64,000 nucleotides of DNA from positions 997,001-1,061,000 of the forward strand of contig NZ_JBCNLP010000006.1 of assembly GCF_039595395.1 (NCBI RefSeq), written 5' to 3'. The translations under genes and the position numbers were made by a program. The notes below the pieces were generated by a model. It saw nothing but the letters and a program-made list of their open reading frames with translations, was not told the DNA's origin and did not search any database. The DNA comes from Novosphingobium sp. Its GTDB lineage: Bacteria; Pseudomonadota; Alphaproteobacteria; Sphingomonadales; Sphingomonadaceae. Positions 42,065 to 49,989 of the stretch are shown one piece after another (positions within the stretch are counted from its first letter, which is position 1; each line of letters starts with the position of its first letter).

Positions 42065-42847
42065 ATGATGGAAGATCTGCTCGAATCCCCTGGCGATCCG
42101 GAGTTCATGGCCTCGCTGGCGCGCGGTCTGGCGGTGATGCGCTGCTTTGCCGAACAGGAGCGCCCGATGACCATCGCTCAGGCCAGCAAGCTGACGGGCC
42201 TGAGCCGCCCCGCCGTGCGCCGCTGCCTGCTCACGCTGGTGAAGCTGGGCTATGCCGTGCAGGACGGCAGCCACTATGCACTGCGGCCCAAGGTGATGAC
42301 CCTGGGCTATGCGTACCTCTCCTCCACCCCGCTGGCGCTGCGGGCGCAGCCTCTGCTCGATCAGTTGCGCGATGAGCTGGGCGAGTCCTGCTCGCTGGGC
42401 ATCGTCGACGATGATCAGGTGTTTTACATTGCCCGCGCCGAAGTTTCGCGGATCATGTCGATTGCCTTGCGGGTGGGAAGCCGCCTGCCGCTCTACACCA
42501 CCTCGATGGGGCGCGTGCTGCTGGCCGATATGTCGAGGGAGAGCCGCGCCGCCTATTTCCGCCGCACCGATCTGGTGGCCCGGACGGAACTGACCGAAAC
42601 CGAGCCCAACCGCCTGCAGGCGATCTGCGACAAGGTGGCCGAGGAAGGCTATGCCATCATCGATCAGGAGCTGGAAATGGGGCTGCGTTCGGTGGCGGTG
42701 CCGGTGGTCGGCCTGTCGGGTCGGGTGGTCGCGGCGGTGAATGTGGGGACGCAGGCCTCGCGCGTGTCGGTGGTCGATCTGCGCACCCATTTCCTGCCAT
42801 CCCTGCGCCGCTGCGCGCGCGAACTGGCGGCCACCGGTCTGGTTTGA
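42065..42847 (+). CDS. IclR-family regulator of the pca genes (PcaR/PcaU/PobR-like)
   Basis: A 260-residue regulator. ASLARGLAVMRCFAEQERPM opens the IclR winged helix, with recognition helix TIAQASKLTGLSRPAVRRCL. The effector domain includes RIMSIALRVGSRLPLYTTSM GRVLLA and GLRSVAVPVVGLSGRVVAAV NVGTQ, exactly the PcaR/PobR style. Such proteins bind beta-ketoadipate or related acids and activate pca genes. It is divergent from pcaIJF with an inverted repeat between. ATG codons at 42065 and 42068 are adjacent; the ribosome site is weak. Confidence 0.88.
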   Translation: MMEDLLESPGDPEFMASLARGLAVMRCFAEQERPMTIAQASKLTGLSRPAVRRCLLTLVKLGYAVQDGSHYALRPKVMTLGYAYLSSTPLALRAQPLLDQLRDELGESCSLGIVDDDQVFYIARAEVSRIMSIALRVGSRLPLYTTSMGRVLLADMSRESRAAYFRRTDLVARTELTETEPNRLQAICDKVAEEGYAIIDQELEMGLRSVAVPVVGLSGRVVAAVNVGTQASRVSVVDLRTHFLPSLRRCARELAATGLV

Positions 42848-42891
42848 AGGGCGTCGATAAAGGGCTTCAGAAGAAATCACATCGCTTAATG

Positions 42892-42901
42892 CAATCGATT
42901 G
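42892..42901. promoter_or_regulatory. Putative LacI operator before the sugar transporter
   Basis: CAATCGATTG is a perfect 10-bp palindrome within TGCAATCGATTGTTGCC. It lies about 110 bp before the transporter start. The same core recurs at 46555, 54128 and 54150. Confidence 0.65.
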
Positions 42902-43008
42902 TTGCCATCCGCGCACGACGCTTGTAAAGCCTCCTTCGACCGCGATAGCATAAGGACACGCCCAGAGGCGAAAATGTCCGGGCCGGAAGCGGGGGGAGAG
43001 AGAACATC

Positions 43009-44451
43009 ATGGCCCAGTCCCTATCCATGCGCGATCCGTCCGCGACCGCGCATGACGTGCTTCCCACTGCCAAGCCGCGTCTCTCCCTGCTGCGCATCAT
43101 CGAGATGAATCTGGGTTTCCTCGGCCTGCAGTTCAGCTTCGGCCTGCAGCAGGGCAATATGATCCCGATCTACTCATGGCTGGGCGCCGATGAGGCCACC
43201 CTGCCCGTGCTGCAACTGGCCGGGCCGATGACGGGCCTGCTGATCCAGCCGCTGATCGGTGCCCTGTCGGACCGCACGCTGACGCGCATCGGGCGGCGCA
43301 CGCCCTATTTCCTGATCGGCGCCATCATGTGCTCGCTCGGCCTTTTCGCCATGCCGCATTCGACCAGCATATTGATGGCCGCCAGCCTGCTGTGGCTGCT
43401 CGACGCTGGCAACAATGTCACCATGGAGCCCTATCGCGCCTATGTCTCGGACCGGCTGAACCCGGACCAGCACGCCATCGGCTTCCTCAGCCAGAGCGCC
43501 TTTACAGGGTTGGCGCAATGTCTGGCGTTTCTCACGCCCTCCATTCTGGTCTACTGGCTGGGCTTTGACCGCAATGCGGTGGATGCCCACAACATCCCGA
43601 CAATCACCCATGTCAGCTTCCTGATCGGCGCGGTGCTGTCGATCAGCACGATCCTGTGGTCGGTGCTGCGGGTGCCCGAACTGCCGGTCTCTCCTGAAGA
43701 GCAGGCGCGCATCGCCGCCGTGCCCCGTTCCGCCGCCGCCACGCTGGCGGAGATCTGGGACGCCATCGTCACAATGCCCCGCGCCATGCGCCAGATGGCA
43801 TGGATGAGCCTGTTCCAGTGGTACGCTTTCGCGATCTATTGGGCCTATGGCGCGCTCTCCATCGGGCGCACCGCCTTTGCCACGTCGGATAAGGCCAGCG
43901 GCGCTTTCCGCGATGCCGTGCTGACCACCCAGCAACTGGGTGCCTTCTACAATCTGATCGGCTTTGTCGCGGCCTTTGCCATGGTGCCGGTGGCCCGCAG
44001 GCTGGGCCCGGCGCGCGCGCATATGGCCTGTCTGGCGCTATGTGGTCTTGGCCTGCTCTATCTGCCTCAGGTCGGCCCGGCGCAGGGGGCGGCGCCCGCG
44101 CTGTTCCATGCTCTGGCCATGCCGGAACTGGGCCAGCATCTGGCGCTGATGATCCCGGCTTTCGGGCTGGGGCTGGGCTGGGCCAGCATCATGGGCAATC
44201 CCTATGTCATCCTTGCCGGATCGATCCCGCCCGAGCGGACCGGCGTCTATATGGGCATTTTCAACATGATGATCGTGCTGCCGATGATCCTGAACGCACT
44301 CACCTTCGGCTGGATCTACCACCATCTGCTTTCCGGAGACCCGCGCATGGCGGTGGGTGCGGCAGGCGTGCTGCTGCTTTGCGCGGCGGCCACCATGCTG
44401 CGGGTGGAAAGCCCCCGTGACAGGATGCTTGACGGGATGATCGCGGCATGA
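43009..44451 (+). CDS. MFS sugar transporter (sucrose/GPH-like)
   Basis: A 480-residue permease with about 12 membrane segments. IIEMNLGFLGLQFSFGLQQG, LAGPMTGLLIQPLIGALSDR and RIGRRTPYFLIGAIMCSLGL resemble the plant SUT/Xanthomonas SuxC and GPH sugar:cation symporter groups; the loop motif GxxSDRxxxRxGRRxP is intact. It would bring the oligosaccharide delivered by the TBDR across the inner membrane. GGGGAGAGA precedes the ATG at 43009. Its stop overlaps the start of GH36 (ATGA at 44448), so substrate entry and cleavage are coupled. Confidence 0.85.
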   Translation: MAQSLSMRDPSATAHDVLPTAKPRLSLLRIIEMNLGFLGLQFSFGLQQGNMIPIYSWLGADEATLPVLQLAGPMTGLLIQPLIGALSDRTLTRIGRRTPYFLIGAIMCSLGLFAMPHSTSILMAASLLWLLDAGNNVTMEPYRAYVSDRLNPDQHAIGFLSQSAFTGLAQCLAFLTPSILVYWLGFDRNAVDAHNIPTITHVSFLIGAVLSISTILWSVLRVPELPVSPEEQARIAAVPRSAAATLAEIWDAIVTMPRAMRQMAWMSLFQWYAFAIYWAYGALSIGRTAFATSDKASGAFRDAVLTTQQLGAFYNLIGFVAAFAMVPVARRLGPARAHMACLALCGLGLLYLPQVGPAQGAAPALFHALAMPELGQHLALMIPAFGLGLGWASIMGNPYVILAGSIPPERTGVYMGIFNMMIVLPMILNALTFGWIYHHLLSGDPRMAVGAAGVLLLCAAATMLRVESPRDRMLDGMIAA

Positions 44452-46511
44452 CCCCCGCCATAAACGGCCAATGGGTCATCCTGCACTCCCCCGCCTGCAC
44501 CGCCATCTGGGAGGTGCGCGCGGATGAGGCCCCGCTGTGGCGCTATTGGGGCCCGCGCCTGCCCGATGGCGTGGTGCCACCCGCCCCCTTGCGCGAGGAA
44601 CGGCCCGAACCCAGCTTCTCGCTCCATCACGATATGCCGCTCAGCCTGTTTCCGGGGATCGGCATGGGATGGTTCGGAGCACCCGCTCTGGCCGCGCATC
44701 GCGCCGGGCGGGACTGGACCCATGCCATAACGCGGTGCCGGATGGAGACCCCGGCGGATGATACGCTGCGTTTCCATCTGGTCGATGATGTGACGGATCT
44801 GGCCATCACCATTGCGGCCCGGCTCGATCCGGCGAGCGATGTGCTCACACTCTCCACCACGCTGACCAACATCGGCAAGGATCTGCTGGACGTTCACTGG
44901 CTCGCTTCCGCCTGCCTGCCGCTGCCGCCCGATGCGCACAACGTGCTGTCCTACACCGGGCGGCACAACAGCGAATTCGTGCCCGTCGAGGATGCGCTGT
45001 CCCGCTCGGGCTGGCGGCGGGAGAACCGGCGCGGGCTCACCAGCCATGACTGCTTCCCGGGCGCCATCGTGCGCTGCGCCGATGGCACCGCCTATGGCGC
45101 GCAACTGGCATGGAGCGGCAACCATCTCCAGTCCATCGACTGGATCGACGACGGCCGCCGCCAATGGCTGCTGGGCGAAAGCCTCGCCCCCGGAGAGCTG
45201 CGCCTGACGCCGGGCGAGAGCATCACCACGCCCGAGGTTCTGGCCACCGTCTCGGCCCACGGCATGGATGGCGTTGCCCAGGCCTTCCACCGCGCGATCC
45301 GCGCCCGCATCGCCTGGCCGGGCGGCGCGATGAGCCCGCGCAAGGTGCATCTCAACACATGGGAAGGTTTCTATTTCGACCATGATCTCGATGCGCTGAA
45401 GGAACTGGCCGATGCCGCCGCCGACATCGGTATCGAACGCTTCGTGCTTGACGACGGCTGGTTCGCGGGCCGCGACGACGACACCTCCAGCCTTGGCGAC
45501 TGGTGGCCCGATCCGTTGAAATATCCGCAAGGGCTGGCACCGCTGGCCCGGCATGTCACCGGCCTGGGGATGGAATTCGGCCTGTGGGTCGAGCCCGAGA
45601 TGGTCAATCCCGACAGTGGGCTCTATCGCGCCCATCCCGACTGGGCGCTGCATGTCGATGGACGTCCGCGCCTCACCGCGCGCAACCAGTTGGTGCTGGA
45701 CATGAGCCTGCCGCAACTGCGCGACTATCTGTTCAATGCCATCGCCCTGCTGCTGCGCGAGCTGCCGATCTCCTATCTGAAATGGGACCATAACCGCGAC
45801 CTGACCCATGCGGGCAACCATGCGCAATACCGCGCCCAGGTGCTGGGCACCTACGCGCTGATGGAGCGCCTGCGCGCCGCCTTCCCCGCGGTGGAGATCG
45901 AAAGCTGCGCGGGCGGCGGCGGGCGGATCGACGCCGGGATCGTCGCGCACAGCCACCGCTTCTGGACCAGCGACTGCATCGATGCCATCAGCCGGGTGAG
46001 CATCCAGCGCGGCTTCCTGCGCTTTATGCCGCCCGAGTTGATGGGCAGCCATGTCGGCGCCTGCCCCGCCCATTCCACCGGGCGGATGCAGGGCATGGCA
46101 TTTCGCAGCGGCGTGGCCCTGCCCGGCCATTTCGGCGTGGAACTGGATGTGCGCCGCCTCGATCAGAAGGATCGCGATGAGCTGGCCGGGGCCATCGCGC
46201 GTTTCAAGGCTATTCGCGAACAATTCCATCACGGCGCCGTCTGGCAGGGCGAGGCGGACGACCATATCCTGTGGCAGGCCCATGGCGAACCACACGACCT
46301 GCTGCTGCATGTTACCCGCACCGCCCCGACAAGCTGGCGCCATGCGCCCCATCTGCGGCTGCCGATGCTCGATCCGCAGCGCTCCTATCGCGTGGCGCCC
46401 GAACAGGGCGAAGCGCGAGAGATCGCCGGAAGCTGGCTGATCCGGAGCGGCCTGCCCCTGCCGCCGATGAAGGGCGAAGCCGTGCTGATCTATCGCCTGA
46501 CCGCCCTCTGA
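44448..46511 (+). CDS. GH36 alpha-galactosidase, cytoplasmic
   Basis: A 687-residue enzyme without a signal peptide. The N-terminal beta-sandwich ends near residue 300. The barrel begins at NTWEGFYFDHDLDALKELAD and has RFVLDDGWFAGRDDDTSSLG, GLWVEPEMVNPDS, the nucleophile motif ISYLKWDHNRDL and the acid/base FWTSDCIDAISR, as in clan GH-D. It hydrolyses terminal alpha-galactose from raffinose-family or melibiose-type sugars. ATGA overlap ties it to the transporter. With the GH68 enzyme downstream, it would let the cell use raffinose: first galactose, then sucrose. Confidence 0.92.
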   Translation: MTPAINGQWVILHSPACTAIWEVRADEAPLWRYWGPRLPDGVVPPAPLREERPEPSFSLHHDMPLSLFPGIGMGWFGAPALAAHRAGRDWTHAITRCRMETPADDTLRFHLVDDVTDLAITIAARLDPASDVLTLSTTLTNIGKDLLDVHWLASACLPLPPDAHNVLSYTGRHNSEFVPVEDALSRSGWRRENRRGLTSHDCFPGAIVRCADGTAYGAQLAWSGNHLQSIDWIDDGRRQWLLGESLAPGELRLTPGESITTPEVLATVSAHGMDGVAQAFHRAIRARIAWPGGAMSPRKVHLNTWEGFYFDHDLDALKELADAAADIGIERFVLDDGWFAGRDDDTSSLGDWWPDPLKYPQGLAPLARHVTGLGMEFGLWVEPEMVNPDSGLYRAHPDWALHVDGRPRLTARNQLVLDMSLPQLRDYLFNAIALLLRELPISYLKWDHNRDLTHAGNHAQYRAQVLGTYALMERLRAAFPAVEIESCAGGGGRIDAGIVAHSHRFWTSDCIDAISRVSIQRGFLRFMPPELMGSHVGACPAHSTGRMQGMAFRSGVALPGHFGVELDVRRLDQKDRDELAGAIARFKAIREQFHHGAVWQGEADDHILWQAHGEPHDLLLHVTRTAPTSWRHAPHLRLPMLDPQRSYRVAPEQGEAREIAGSWLIRSGLPLPPMKGEAVLIYRLTAL

Positions 46512-46554
46512 CCGGCCGCCCGACAATGCAAAATCTTCCCATGCAATCAACAAA

Positions 46555-46571
46555 TGCAAACGATTGTTGCA
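46555..46571. promoter_or_regulatory. Putative LacI operator before GH68
   Basis: TGCAAACGATTGTTGCA has TGCAA/TTGCA ends and a core differing by one base from CAATCGATTG. Extra TGCAAT half-words lie just upstream (46526-46548). It is 59 bp before the chosen GH68 start, showing that GH68-fructokinase has its own regulated promoter. Confidence 0.65.
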
Positions 46572-46629
46572 ATCTTATGCCTTCACGCCTAGCCTCATTG
46601 CCACAAGACTATTTCCGGGAGCAGATTTC

Positions 46630-47802
46630 GTGACACAGACGGTCCAGAGCGTCCAGACTTCGCCATGGCGCGCCGATCATGTTGCCGCGATCGACGCCCT
46701 GTCCCCGGAGGAAAGAGCGCGCCTCACCATTCCCACCATCGACCCGGCCAGCCTGCCCCCGGCCTTGCCCGGCCTCGACCTGTGGGACCTGTGGCCGCTG
46801 CAGAATGCGGATGGCTCCACCGCCTTGTTCGATGGCTGGTCCTTGTGGTTTGTGCTCTCGGCCCCTGTTCTGCCTGATCCCGAGGAACGCCACCATATCG
46901 CCCGCATCCGCCTGATGACCCAGCGCGAGGGCGTCTGGCAGGATTGCGGCAATGCTCTGCCCGATGGCCTGAACCCCGGCAGCCGCGAATGGGCGGGCAG
47001 CGCTTTGTGGCATCCCCAAAGCGGTCAGGTCACGCTGTTCTACACCGTGGCAGGCTGGCCGGCCGAGACACGCCCCAGCTTCGCCCAGCGCCTGTTCCAG
47101 ACCACGGGCACCCTGACCTGCAAGGATGGCCAAACCAACATCGCCGACTGGTCCACGCCGCAGGAAAGCTTCACCTCGGACGATGACCATTACATGCTGG
47201 TCAATCAGCGTGAGGGTAAACCCGGCTTTATCAAGGGCTTTCGCGATCCCGCCCATGTCCGCGATCCACGCGACGGGGCGACCTACATCCTCTTCACCGG
47301 CTCGCTCAAGCAGTCCATCGAGGCCTTCAACGCCTGCATCGGCATCGCCCGCGCCGACAATGAAGCGCTGACGCAATGGACCATCCTGCCTCCGCTGATC
47401 AGCGCCGACGGGCTGAACAACGAACAGGAACGCCCGCTGCTGATCCCGCGCGATGGGCGCTATTACCTGTTCTGGTCGACCCAGCGCAAAGTCTTCGCTC
47501 CCGATGGCCCCAGCGGCCCCAATGGCATCTATGGCATGGTGGCAGACGATATTCTCGGGCCCTATCAGCCGCTCAACGGCACGGGGCTGGTCGCCGCCAA
47601 TCCGGAAAACACGCCCTATCAGGCCTATAGCTGGTGGATCGACGAAAATCTGACCGCCGCCGGTTTCGCCGATCTGCCCGGCGTCGCCCCCGGCGGACAG
47701 GTGGACGATGCCGCATGGCGCCGCGCCCATTTTGCCGGACGCCCCGCCCCGCTGTTCAGCATCACGCTGGATGGCACCAGCGCATGGGTCGAGCAGGCCT
47801 GA
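46630..47802 (+). CDS. GH68 levansucrase/invertase-type enzyme
   Basis: A 390-residue five-bladed propeller of GH68. The motifs are LDLWDLWPLQ, with nucleophile Asp53, SREWAGSALWHP, FRDPAHVRDP with the transition-state Asp206, and NNEQERPLL with the acid/base Glu. Length and layout resemble Zymomonas SacB/SacC (InvB), which leave the cell without a classical signal peptide; none is seen here either. I use the GTG at 46630 after GGGAG; the long frame starts with TTG inside the operator. It should cleave sucrose, by hydrolysis or by fructosyl transfer. Its stop overlaps the fructokinase start (TGATG). Confidence 0.88.
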   Translation: MTQTVQSVQTSPWRADHVAAIDALSPEERARLTIPTIDPASLPPALPGLDLWDLWPLQNADGSTALFDGWSLWFVLSAPVLPDPEERHHIARIRLMTQREGVWQDCGNALPDGLNPGSREWAGSALWHPQSGQVTLFYTVAGWPAETRPSFAQRLFQTTGTLTCKDGQTNIADWSTPQESFTSDDDHYMLVNQREGKPGFIKGFRDPAHVRDPRDGATYILFTGSLKQSIEAFNACIGIARADNEALTQWTILPPLISADGLNNEQERPLLIPRDGRYYLFWSTQRKVFAPDGPSGPNGIYGMVADDILGPYQPLNGTGLVAANPENTPYQAYSWWIDENLTAAGFADLPGVAPGGQVDDAAWRRAHFAGRPAPLFSITLDGTSAWVEQA

Positions 47803-48677
47803 TGGCACAGTATGGCTTGATCGAGGCGGGTGGCACGAAATTCGTGCTGGGCATCGCCGACGAAACCCGCGCCATCTCGGCGCGCCATCAGGTCCCCACC
47901 ACCACCCCGCAGGAAACGCTGGAGGCCTGCGTCGCATGGTTCCGCGAGCAAGGGTTGCGCAACCCCGAGGCCATTGGCATCGCCAGCTTTGGCCCGCTGG
48001 ATCTCAACCGCGCCTCGCCCACATGGGGCCATATCACCCGCACGCCCAAACCTCACTGGTCGGGCGCCGATCTGGTGACGCCCTTCGCGCGAGGCTTCAA
48101 CTGCCCGGTGGTGATCGATACCGATGTGAACGGCGCGGCCCTTTCCGAGCACCGCTGGGGCGCGGGCATAGAGCATGACTCGCTGCTGTATCTGACAATC
48201 GGCACGGGGGTCGGCGGGGGTTTCGTCGGCGCGGGCGGAGGCCTGCTGCACGGGCTGACCCACCCGGAAATGGGCCATATCCGCATGAAGCGCCATCCGC
48301 TGGATCAGGATTACCCCGGTTTCTGCCTCTTCCATGGCGACTGCTTCGAGGGGCTGGTCGCCGGCCCCGCGATCAAGGACCGCTGGGGCGCGTCTCTTTC
48401 CGAGCTGCCTGCCGATCATCCCGCCTCAACGATCATCGCCTGGTATATCGGGCAGGCGATCTGCAGCTTTCAGGCGATTATGGACCCGGCGCGGATCGTG
48501 CTGGGCGGCGGAGTGATGCATGCGCCCGGCATCCTCGACAAGATCCGCGCGGCGGCGCGCGAACTGGGCGCGGGGTATTTTATCGGTGATCCGCAGGAGG
48601 TGGTTGTCGCGCCTGCTCTGGGGGATAATGCCGGGTTGCTGGGGGCTTTGGCTCTGGTTTTGAAGGAAGAAAAGTAG
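47802..48677 (+). CDS. ROK-family fructokinase
   Basis: A 291-residue sugar kinase. YGLIEAGGTKFVLGIADETR is the phosphate-1 motif, ASFGPLDLN the substrate loop, and LLYLTIGTGVGGGFVGAGGG the phosphate-2 region. EMGHIRMKRHPLDQDYPGFC LFHGDCFEG includes the ROK zinc-binding His/Cys pattern of bacterial fructokinases such as Zymomonas Frk. It phosphorylates the fructose released by the GH68 enzyme. The start codon overlaps the GH68 stop by one base, so the two are co-translated. A palindromic element begins at its stop codon. Confidence 0.88.
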   Translation: MAQYGLIEAGGTKFVLGIADETRAISARHQVPTTTPQETLEACVAWFREQGLRNPEAIGIASFGPLDLNRASPTWGHITRTPKPHWSGADLVTPFARGFNCPVVIDTDVNGAALSEHRWGAGIEHDSLLYLTIGTGVGGGFVGAGGGLLHGLTHPEMGHIRMKRHPLDQDYPGFCLFHGDCFEGLVAGPAIKDRWGASLSELPADHPASTIIAWYIGQAICSFQAIMDPARIVLGGGVMHAPGILDKIRAAARELGAGYFIGDPQEVVVAPALGDNAGLLGALALVLKEEK

Positions 48678-48919
48678 AAGATGCGAGGGCCATCGCCCTC
48701 GCGCTCCCTTTAGTTGTCTGCCTTGGCGCATCGGGTTCGGCCTTTGCGCTCGGCTTGCCGCGCCGCAGGCTTGCACTCCATACCTCGCGCGACGGAAAGA
48801 CTGCCTGCGGCGCTTTAGGTTGCGCAGGTGGAGAGGTCAGGCGCGAGGATCAGAGGAAAGGCCGCCCTGTCGCCGGAAGACGTCATGGGAGCGCGAGGGG
48901 GTAACCCCCTCGCATCTTC
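48677..48919. repeat. Large nested inverted-repeat element (about 243 bp)
   Basis: The outer arms GAAGATGCGAGGG (48677-48689) and its complement (48907-48919) are perfect, and so are the inner arms CCCTCGCGCTCCC (48696-48708) with 48887-48899. Each side also folds locally through CGAGGG/CCCTCG. Pairing continues weakly inward, for example GGCCTTT-containing blocks on both sides. It separates the convergent fructokinase and LacI genes and begins on the last base of the fructokinase stop. No coding frame is credible inside. Its design resembles the element at 15797-15937, though the sequence differs. Confidence 0.7.
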
Positions 48920-48933
48920 CTTCCTGAAATCCC

Positions 48934-49947
48934 CTACCCTGACATCCGCACAATCAACCGGGGCTCCATCACCACACTGTCCGTTTCCTCACCCGCGATC
49001 CGGCGCAACAGCATGTCCACCAGATGGCCCGCGCCTTCGTTCAGGTCCTGACTGATGGTGGTGAGACGCGGCACGGTCTGTTCGCTCATGGCGAGGCCGT
49101 CATAGCCGATCACCCGCATGTCTTCCGGCACGGACAGGCCTTGTTCCGCCAGCACCCGCAGGGCGCTCATGGCGATCACGTCGGAGGCGGCGACGATGCC
49201 TTGCGGGCGCTGGTCGGCATGGCCGAGGAAGCTGGCGATATCGGGATGCGCGGCTTCGGCCACAAGGTGGGCGGGCAGCACGGTCAATTGGTCGAGCAGG
49301 CCCGCGCGGGCCATGGCATCGCGGCAGCCGTCGAGGCGGTGGGCGATTTCCTGCGCCTTGGGGTCGCCGAAGAAGGCGATGCGCTCGCAACCCTGGGCGA
49401 TCAGATGGCTTGCGGCCAGATCGCCGCCGAGGCGGTTGTCCGAGCCGACCGAACAATGCGTCTGGCCGGTGCTGTAACCGCCCCAGACCACCAGTGGATG
49501 GTAATGCGCGGCGACGGCATCGATGGTGGCGGATTGGTCCGACTGGCCGATGACGATGACCCCGTCAACGCGGCCTGACGAAGTCATGCGCTCCAGCCAG
49601 AGGTCGTCGGTGGGGATAACGCGGCTGAGGAGCAGGTCATAGCCGCGTTCGGTCAGGGCGTCGGCCAGTAGGCCCAGCATGGTGATGAAGAAGGGGTCGG
49701 ACATGTGCTGCCCGGTTTCGTGGCCCAGCGGGATCAGCACGCCGATGGCCCCGGTGCGCTGGGTGCGCAGATTGCGGGCCAGCGCGTTGGGGCGGAAATT
49801 GTGCTCGTCGGCCAGGGCCTGAATGCGCTCGCGGGTTTTCAGGCTGATAAGGTGCGACCCGGCCAGCGCGCGCGACACGGTGCCGGTCGAGACACCGGCC
49901 AGCTCGGCCAGTTCCTTGATGTTGCGGATCTTGCTCCTGCCGTTCAT
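48934..49947 (-). CDS. LacI-family repressor of the sucrose/raffinose-type locus
   Basis: A 337-residue LacI protein. KIRNIKELAELAGVSTGTVS is the HTH and FRPNALARNLRTQRTGAIGV the hinge and start of the effector domain. VDGVIVIGQSDQ, GSDNRLGGDLAASHLIAQG, AASDVIAMSALRVL and IGYDGLAMSEQTVPRLTTI follow. I use the ATG at 49947, which places the HTH near the N-terminus; the frame continues to a TTG at 49986. It is the third gene of the TBDR-halogenase-LacI run. Four copies of a CAATCGATTG-like palindrome lie in the promoters of this locus, so it is the likely repressor; the inducer would be sucrose, fructose or a related sugar. Confidence 0.88.
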   Translation of the reverse strand: MNGRSKIRNIKELAELAGVSTGTVSRALAGSHLISLKTRERIQALADEHNFRPNALARNLRTQRTGAIGVLIPLGHETGQHMSDPFFITMLGLLADALTERGYDLLLSRVIPTDDLWLERMTSSGRVDGVIVIGQSDQSATIDAVAAHYHPLVVWGGYSTGQTHCSVGSDNRLGGDLAASHLIAQGCERIAFFGDPKAQEIAHRLDGCRDAMARAGLLDQLTVLPAHLVAEAAHPDIASFLGHADQRPQGIVAASDVIAMSALRVLAEQGLSVPEDMRVIGYDGLAMSEQTVPRLTTISQDLNEGAGHLVDMLLRRIAGEETDSVVMEPRLIVRMSG

Positions 49948-49989
49948 GTTGCTGTTGTCGGCGCCATGGCGGGAATTGCAAGGCAATTC

